Source: Telopea speciosissima | Taxonomy: Eukaryota; Streptophyta; Magnoliopsida; Proteales; Proteaceae | Reading direction: 5' to 3' | Assembly: GCF_018873765.1 (NCBI RefSeq) | Contig: NC_057920.1 | Span: 9,809,307 to 9,873,306 of the forward strand | Length of the DNA stretch: 64,000 nt | In this document: positions 56,293-64,000 of the stretch, piece by piece | Numbering within the stretch: position 1 is the stretch's first letter | How the letters are laid out: the number at the start of each line of letters is the position of its first letter | The notes under the pieces: model-generated | Seen by the model: only the letters and a program-made list of their open reading frames with translations | The model's database searches: none | Told to the model about the DNA's origin: nothing | Program-made: the position numbers and the translations under genes

Positions 56293-59200
56293 TTTGATGA
56301 AAACGAGAGCACTAATGATGGTAATTATAAAAGTGTACTAAACTCACCAACTCAATCAGTAAACCTAATGGCGAGTAATGGGTGCTAGAAAATAGTGAAA
56401 ACGCATTTCAAACCTCCAACAAATAATGAGAATAATATTGATAATAGATTCATAGGTGTTTTCCTTGTGAGTGAAGGAAAACTTTCACTTAAATAATTGT
56501 TATTTAACCTAACGTAAGGGTGTCAACTGGTTGGGCTTAATCGATTTCAGTCAAGCCTAATCCATCCTCACTAATTTAAAGTCTCACACTGTTTCCACCT
56601 GTCTGGATAATCGAGTCTCGTATGCTAGGTGATTGACATATTTCTATTTGGTTGGTCAATAACTAGTCCATAATCTGGGCTCAACGTAATCAAGCTATAT
56701 CTCATAAAAAAAAAAAAACAAAAAAAGATAATCAAGTTATAATCATGCTTTGAATAGGTTAATTGACGAATCAGACTATATATAAACTAGTTATAAGTGT
56801 ATAAACAGTCGATCCCAATATTTGGTAAGTCAATTGTTGAGCCATTACCTTTCATTAGGAACATCCAATTATTTACATGATCCAAACAAAACAAAGTAGT
56901 TAAAACTGAGGAATAAACAAAAAAGAAAAAAGGTGTGAAGAGATAGGGAAAAGAGGGATGGAAAAAGAGATGAGAAATAAAAAATTGACAAACAACAAAT
57001 GATAGATGACGAATAACAAGAAAAAAAAAAAAGAGAGACTTAGAAGGAGATAACAGTTGGAGCCAACGATCCACTAAAGACTAACGTATCTACAACTACA
57101 TCCCCGAGCGGCAGCTAAATGGCGGCGTGAATGCAAGATGCTATCGGAATGATCAGCCGGATAGAGGCTAGGGTTGTTTCCTTCCCACCATGTGCTTCCT
57201 TGTGTGCCAGAAAAAAATAAAAATAAAAACAAAAAATGAAAGTAAGAGGAAAGAGGCTCAGTTAAATAGGGTCTGCCGCATGGATATCCTCGCCCTCCAA
57301 TAGGTTCTATCCGAAGTCATACTTGGTACAAGACCTATATTATGCATATTTAGGTTCATGAAGATTTACATAACAAATCTTCTACTCAAAACATATTTCC
57401 TACACAAAATCTTAAACCCATCACCTTAAACCAAAAATGCTCAAGTCGAGTCACATTGGATTAGGGTATGCTCTGTTGTTTCTAACACTATAGGGTAATG
57501 TTTGCAATCCGTAGACAAATAGGGTGGTTGAGGTGCTTTCTAGATGTTAGTGATGATTTACACACAAAGAGAGGGTGGATGGGCTTGTTTGAACTATGGT
57601 AGAGAACATTATTGGAGACAATATTTTGAGGGTATGGCAGATGGGCTTGTCTCGTATGAAGATTCTCACGTCTATGGAATATGTGGGTGGTTTGATATAA
57701 TTCAGCATACGGGCCCAGCCCAGACCAAAATTTGTGTGGGCCTGGGCCTGAATATATTGGGCTGATGAAGAAACGAATTTGTATGAAATTTGATTTGATT
57801 TTCTATTTACTTTTCAATTTTGCATTCCATTGATGTGCATTGTTCTTCCAAAATATTGGTGGAGCCCATATCCCAGATCAAGATGTCTTCATTAAAAGGA
57901 AAAACGGCACTGAAAAGATTAAAAAAACATTAAAAGCTTGGGCCACGTTTGGTATGCATTCTAAGCCGATTTTGCATTCTTAGACGATAAAAATAATTAT
58001 GTTTATCACCCAAGAATGTGAAATTGACTTGGAATACATACCAAACACAGCCTTGATCTCCAACATCGCAATCCATATTCATTTAAGGGAAACTGATCCG
58101 GTGTAGATGCAATGGGAACTCCAAATGTGTTTGATGAAATCCTCATGAAACCAAGCACGTAGGCTCGTGTCATTGTGCTCATTTAATTTATTTGATCAGA
58201 CGGTTGGTAGCTCATGTACAAATGAAGGGCTCACCATATTACCTTGTGATAAATATATTGAAAAATGTAGGCCATATGTATTTAGCCACTAAAACTTAAA
58301 AAGGGGGAAATGCCAATTCTTCACATGAAGGCAGAAATGACCACCCTATCCCCTTTCTGAAAACACTGCCCCGCGAATTGGAGGTGATAATTATTCAGTT
58401 ATGCGTTGCTTTAACCAACTGGCTTAAATACATAGCCCAATACTTGGCCTCAAGAGACTTTTACAAGCCCAGGCCTGGTCCATTCCTGATGGTTGGGCAC
58501 TTGGGCTTCAACGGAACCGGAATTGGAACCGGCCGTTTACCATTGAATCGAATTGCACCATAGAAAAAATGTTTTGGCTTTGATTTCATTGTTTTTTTTT
58601 TTTTTTTGGTTGGATTTTGATTTGCACCGAAAAACCAACAATTTTAAACCAAATAGGAACCAGAAAAACTGAACAAAAAATGCTACCTCTTACTTGAATA
58701 CCAGTTTACATGTCAATAAATGATTAATTTTTTTTTGTTCAAAAAAATCAATGATTAATTTTATAAGCAAGAAATGTTGAATCATATATGAAACATATAT
58801 ATAAAATATCTTGGGATTATTTATGTAATATATATGTTCAAGTACAAATTGAAAATGATAGATTGGGCTGACAAGGAAAGAGAAGGGAATGAACAATTAA
58901 TATGTACTTTGTAGTGGGATGGGATTTTATGGGAGGGAAAGAGAGAGGAAATAGGAGGAGAAGAGAGATAACCACAAAATGATCTTTTTTATGAATAGTA
59001 TCAAAATCCTACCAATTGACTTTGAAATGCCCCATTTATTTGATGAGGAGGATAATGGAAATGTTGTGGGATTAAATTTCCAGTGTAGTGGGTTGGGGAA
59101 CAGAGGTGAAAATTTTATTTTTCCCATGAATTGTAATCTAAGATAAGGGTGGGATTTTTCAAGTGTCACGTCAATAGATAAAACATTTAATCTGAGTTTT

Positions 59201-60379
59201 TATAAGTTCACCACCTCAGGTTAAACAAACAAGGTTGGGGTGAGATTTTGAGGTGCCATATCAATACTTTCCCACCCCAATTCTCCCATCCTACATAAGT
59301 CTCCATCAAACAAACAAGGCCAAATCTCCATCAATCAAACAAAGGCTATAGTGAATGGGGTGGGAAAATGGGATGTCACTTTACTAGATATGAATAAATG
59401 CATTTAATGAAATTGTTAGTTACCAAAAAAAAAAATAATTAAAGTTGTCTGTAATAGTTTGGGGTAAGCACAAGTTTTCAATTCCTTTTTACCTTTTTTT
59501 CACTTTTATCCTTTAAATAAATAAGACTTTGAATATTTTACAATGGAATATCAAGAATTTACTATATTTAATGAAGTATAATGCTTTACTATTTATCACA
59601 TGACAATATATGGATATGTCATTATTAATTAGAGCCAGTCTCATTAATACAATATTTACTTTAAAATGAGTAGAGAAAGTGACTAAAGTTACAAAAGATA
59701 TCATTTTGTATTTTTTATTCACTTCCGTCTAATGATATTTTCATAATAAGAAAGGTTGTCTAAGCTACTAGAGGAAGGTACATTAACATCCCCTCTCTAT
59801 CTCTTTCTCATCCTTACATGAAATGATCTCATTGCCCTCACCTATTAATGGGAAAAAGCTAGACACGTTGGTTAGATATCCAACATGTGTCATTATCTCT
59901 CTTCTTCATTTGAAAAAAGACTCATTTGTCCTTGTATGTCGAACTTTACAATTGATGTACTTAGCTAACTTATAAAAAACTGACAGCATGCCCAACCCTC
60001 TCCTTCTATTTATTGTAGATTAAAATTTGACCATTAAAAGAGACATGAGGATCTATCTATAGGATTCACTAAAATTCATATTCCACACACACAGACAAAT
60101 ATAGTGAAAAAGGGGGTCTAGAAGGATCTATGAAACGCGGCCCTTACCATCACATGCCTTCGATCCTTACCCTTTTCCTTTTCTTTCCTGCCAAGGCTTT
60201 GACCCGTCAACTTTACCGCGATGTACCAAAAGGAAACAACGAGGAAACAATGGATTCTCCAATCCAATCAGAGGAATTGGCCCACCAAGATCGCGAAGTG
60301 TCCACTAACTAAACGCCACGTGCCTTAAACAGAGATTAAGAACTCTAATTAATGAACTTAAGGGCTTCACTAACTAACC
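56293..60379. other. Intergenic DNA
   Basis: No gene was recognised. It contains AT-rich DNA and repeat remnants, a hAT-like MITE at 57941-58053, and text at 58316-58392 related to MITE pieces near 42330 and 7900. Text at 59840-59935 (GGGAAAAAGCTAGACACGTT, CAACATGTGTCATTATCTCT) resembles 42740-42825. The last ~300 bp is probable promoter of the NAC gene. Confidence 0.5.
57941..58053. mobile_element. hAT-like MITE
   Basis: GGCCACGTTTGGTATGCATT faces AATACATACCAAACACAGCC, a well known plant hAT-type terminal pattern. It is about 113 bp and non-coding. A related remnant with GGAATGCATACCAAACACTG lies at 33565-33590. The 8-bp target duplication is not clear. Confidence 0.75.
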
Positions 60380-60430
60380 ATGGTAACAGTAACAGTAACG
60401 GTAACGGTAACTGTAACGGTAACAGTTCCA
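60313..60430 (+). promoter_or_regulatory. NAC gene promoter: G-box and GTAACR tandem repeats
   Basis: GCCACGTGCC at 60314-60323 is a G-box. At about 60382-60426 the hexamer GTAACA/GTAACG/GTAACT repeats seven times. TGTTAC and CNGTTA-type words are MYB-like sites in plants. Upstream near 60200-60215, TTTGACCCGTCAACTTT holds two W-box-like cores (TTGAC) in opposite orientation. A regulatory role is inferred from motif form only. Confidence 0.4.
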
Positions 60431-61615
60431 AGTCAAGCAGGCTTATAAGGAGGTCAGCTCCTTCGCGGAAGAAGTTCATTTGAAAACGAAGACAGTAGCC
60501 ATGGAGAGTGAGTGAGTGAGTGAAGAAAGCTAAGTGTTCTAAGCGGAGCGACAGGGAAGTGCAGAGGGACGAGTAGAGGAATTCTCTGATCTTTGCGTTT
60601 AAGTAAAACTTCTGGAAAATCATCTATCTTCTTTGTTTTTTGGGTTTTTTTCGTCTTTGAATTTTCTGAAATTCTTCTGCTTTCTTTTGCTTCGAGTCTG
60701 TGATTGAATTGTGGTGTTTTTGTTTTCTTTTATGTAACGCTTGAAGCTTATGTTCTCGGCAGTTTGATCTCTTTTTTCCTTTTGTGGTTCTATATGCTTA
60801 TAGCATACCTGATGCTCTGATCGAGAATTGCGTTTTCTTGAAGCAAGTCTGGAGTTTTTTTAATTGAGAAAAAGATTGAATTTCTGTTTTAATACTTTTG
60901 GATTTTGAGTTTCTGTTATAATTAATTTATTGCCTCTGTTGGATGTCTGTTATATCCATTTCTGGTTTTCGTGAGTGATGTTAAAATCAAACGAATTCTT
61001 GTTTCACCCACTCTGTCCATGACAATCCAAATGATGAATGGATGGATTTCGGTCCTCTGGTTTTCAAACTTTTAGAACTCGTTGGGAGTTCTTGATACGA
61101 TCCCCATTCTTATTGGCTTATCGGTATCTTAAATGTGGTAAGTTAAGACAAATTCTTAATTTTCACCGAATTATATATAGTTGTGGTGGATGAGAATCAT
61201 GAGATGGGGGCAAATACTTAGAATTACAAACAGAGTATATGTAGCTCAGTGTTAGTGGACAAACCATGTTTTTTGACTACCCTGCTACATGTGCTCACTT
61301 TGTACTTTCGATAGGTTGGGGCTGTTTTTCAGTTGAGAATTGGAAATATAACCATTGAGATTAGTTTCAATCTTGATCATCTAATCATGTTTGGTGCATT
61401 AAAATGTGGGCTTAAGTTCTCTATTGACTTCATCTTTTTTTTTTTCCCTTTCTGCTAAAGCCTTTTTCTTTTCCTTTTCACCTTTTTGTGATATCCATTT
61501 TAATTTATTGGTCAATGTTCTGACAATTTGCAACTTGTGGCATGACTAACCTCCTGCTTTGAACTGCCCAAACACAGGTTCTGGGCCTTGATTTATCTTT
61601 TTGAACTGGGTGACC

Positions 61616-64000
61616 ATGTGTCCTTCAGCACCTGTCCCTTCGCTTGCTAAAATTGAGTTCCATTTCACTGATGAAGTGCTTGTAGACCATTTGGAAAGAA
61701 TGGTCCGTGGGGCGCCTCTTCCAGACAATGTGATTACAGATGTGAACCCTTACAATGTTTTGCCCTGGAATTTGCCTGGTAAGTGTTGATGTAGATTTCT
61801 AGTTGGTCATCAGAAAAGGGAGTCAATTTTCTTCAGCATTATTTATTGATATGGCTATCAGATATTGCCTTTCATCTTCATGTATCATCTTGGTTTTATG
61901 TTACAGTGTCCAAGGCCCTATTTTACTGGTTGGAAAAGTGAATGATTTATAGATCAACATTTCTCATTAGGAACCTTCCTTTGCTGCTAATTCAGCAAGT
62001 GGGACAGTTAATTTTCAGTGTTCTTGCTTTCAAAATTTCACTCCTTATCTTCACCTGCTCTTAATTCTTCTTCATTCCTTTTCTTTCCTTTTTTCCTGCA
62101 CGAGGGTTTTGGGTTGGCCTTATCTTGCCTCAGTAATTAGGGCTAAAAATATATTTGGATCTAGTACCTTGGGCATTTATTTCCAATAGTGCAAGATATC
62201 TGACATGGACTTGTATCACTCATCCTATTCTGCGTACATATGGAGATGATAAAGCTAGCCACCGCCCCCCAACCCCCCCCCAATAGACACATGTCGGCAA
62301 TCTTAGCTCATTAGCCCCTTGATTTGAGTCGTGTGGAGAGCTGATTCTCTTCTTTCTTCTGTGTTGAAACAATTAGTCACGAAAGTTGCAAAACTTTGTT
62401 AACTTGGTCTTGAAAATGATAACATATGGCATATCTATTTGTGCTTAAAGGTTTACATTCTTTTGACCTTCTTTCATATGTGCATGACTGTGGCGATACT
62501 TTCGGAAAGATAATAGTAGATGCTATTACTATTTTCATGCACAAGTCAAGTGTTTATATTTTTCTTACGTGCACGACACCTAAACTCCACTCAATGGTCA
62601 TTTACCCAGAATTTTTAGCCAGACAATTCCCCATACAAGTGACTGAAACACCCCTGAGTGAACAAGTTTCCTGGCTTTAAGGTGAATAGAAACACTTCCC
62701 TACTCCCATGACTGGACCTGGCAGGGCTGGCATTCCTCATAGAAAATGTGATGGCAATATTGGATAATGTGTTAAATAATTCACAGGAAAACATTTTACT
62801 TCCTCAGGAGTCGCAATGTCTTATCAATTCATCAATTAAATTTAATCACCAGATCTTTTTAGAAAATGTGAGGGCTGGCATTCCTCATAGAAAATGTGAT
62901 GACAATAATAGTGCAGTTAAGCGTGGTTATCCAATTTATATTTTCTATTGAACACTGCCAATAACATGCCAGAGTTTGCTTATTTATACAGTAACTCAGC
63001 TTAGAGAATCATGTTACAGATGACATGTGGTACTTCTTCAATTCGTCGGATCCTAAAGCTACAGGTACTGGATATTGGAAAGCTACAGGGGAGGGATGCA
63101 GAATACCAAAAAATGCTACCACTACTGGTTGCAGAAATACTCTGGAATTTTACGAAGGCAGAGCTCCTTGTGGAACCAAAACTGATTGGATGATGTATGA
63201 ATACAAGTTATATTGGAAGGGACTCTCTGAAAAGAATGAGGCACAGGTATTTTAAGAACCAATAAATGCCTATCTGCTCTTCAGCTTTGACAAACCTACT
63301 AGCCAACTGCTGATTGCTTGCATAATTTGCAGGATTCCAATTCACTGTGTACGGTCTTTCTCAATAGCATCCAGAGTCCAAACCATGAACAGCACCAGAA
63401 CCATACTGGTGCAGATGATGCTAATGGAAATTGTATTCGTCCAATGTCAGCAATCAGGGTGAACGAATGTGGCTTGAGAAGGTCCCAGGTAAGTGAACTC
63501 CATTACTTGGTTTCTTTGCTGCCTTGTTGGAAAGGACATCTTCTGCAGCACTATATGATAAGGTGCTTTGTATATTTCTTGACTGCCTCCCACTCCCGCA
63601 TCAATGTTGTACTGATTCAAAATAAATCCCTACTAGGTTCATGGAGAGAACTCAGTCCACAGTCTCTCTAGTGTGTTTGCACATGTTGTCTTGATTGAAA
63701 ACATGAGCAGTGACTGTGCTTGTGAGATTCATCTATGGAATTGAAGTTAGCTGCTCATTTTGGGACCATGGCTTCTCTTGTGCATTTGGATTTTTGCATA
63801 CTGATTCTTCGCATAAAATGAGTATGGGATTTAGTATGCTTTCATCTCCTATTTTAAAACATCAGACATGTTTATACCTGTGCAGGTGAACTATGGTATT
63901 GATGAGAATGGACCGGCAGCTGTGTCTGAAAGGTATCTGCCAGATCAGAGGCCTAATAATCCAGTCCAGGACCTGCATGAAAACTATGATTTCTCAATAG
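61616..64000 (+). CDS. NAC-domain transcription factor, divergent (partial at window end)
   Basis: Coding exons: 61616-61778, 63020-63246, 63333-63488 and 63886 to beyond 64000. Introns are GT-AG and the phases agree, giving 220 residues in the window. NAC subdomains seen: A as IEFHFTDEVLVDHLERMVRG (13-32), B as VNPYNVLPWNLP (43-54), C as DMWYFFNSSDPK...GTGYWKATGEG (56-80), D as NTLEFYEGRAPCGTKTDW (94-111) followed by MMYEYKLYWKG. Exon 1 ends at the usual NAC splice point after PWNLP. Subdomain A lacks the common PPGFRFHP start. Subdomain C lacks the segment that normally holds KYPNGxRxNRA; the gap lies inside exon 2, so it is not a splice error. The C-terminal part so far is Asn/Gln-rich with no recognised motif. 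An acceptor-like CAG at 61577 suggests a 5' untranslated intron, with the leader beginning near 60.5 kb. Confidence 0.9.

Overview
This is a plant nuclear window, probably from a woody or early-diverging angiosperm; the species cannot be read from the sequence. The evidence is five recognisable plant genes or gene ends with ordinary GT-AG introns, a cytosolic-type tRNA-Asp(GUC) gene, AT-rich non-coding DNA, and many short foldback transposons (MITEs), SINE-like repeats and a LINE. There are no bacterial-style operons.

Layout. 1-6.4 kb: no confident gene, one long direct repeat and an exon-like fragment. 6.4-7.1 kb (minus): a three-exon gene for an unrecognised 103-residue protein. 8.7-9.9 kb: a SINE, a duplicated promoter/leader block, and tandem repeats two of whose three units carry CACGTG. 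10.1-18.8 kb (plus): a complete four-exon major facilitator transporter of the At4g36790 type, with MITEs in its introns. 20.7-30.4 kb (plus): the complete 13-exon OST48 gene, a subunit of oligosaccharyltransferase; intron 7 holds a decayed piece of mitochondrial rpl5. 30.4-51.2 kb: no functional gene. This is a repeat-rich block in which the OST48 3' end and its downstream flank recur as diverged tandem copies, interrupted by a 5'-truncated LINE, a tandem array and many Mutator-type MITEs. 51.8-53.0 kb (plus): an intronless plastid geranylgeranyl diphosphate synthase. 54.4-56.1 kb (minus): an intronless PLS-E-class PPR gene facing GGPPS tail to tail, with tRNA-Asp 115 bp upstream of its start on the same strand. 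56.3-61.6 kb: intergenic DNA and the promoter/5' leader of the last gene. 61.6-64.0 kb (plus): the first four coding exons of a divergent NAC transcription factor, cut by the window end.

The genes look like unrelated housekeeping and regulatory loci, not a pathway cluster. OST48 acts in ER N-glycosylation, GGPPS in plastid isoprenoid supply, the PPR protein presumably in organelle RNA processing, and NAC in transcription. The most informative structure is the history written in the 30-43 kb block: one duplicated copy preserves the empty site of a MITE that two other copies carry, which orders the events. I did not find a clear new molecular system. The strongest leads are the OST48-anchored duplication series, the mitochondrial rpl5 fragment in an OST48 intron, an arginine-rich possible presequence on the MFS transporter, a NAC domain with a shortened DNA-binding subdomain, and tRNA-Asp immediately upstream of the PPR gene.
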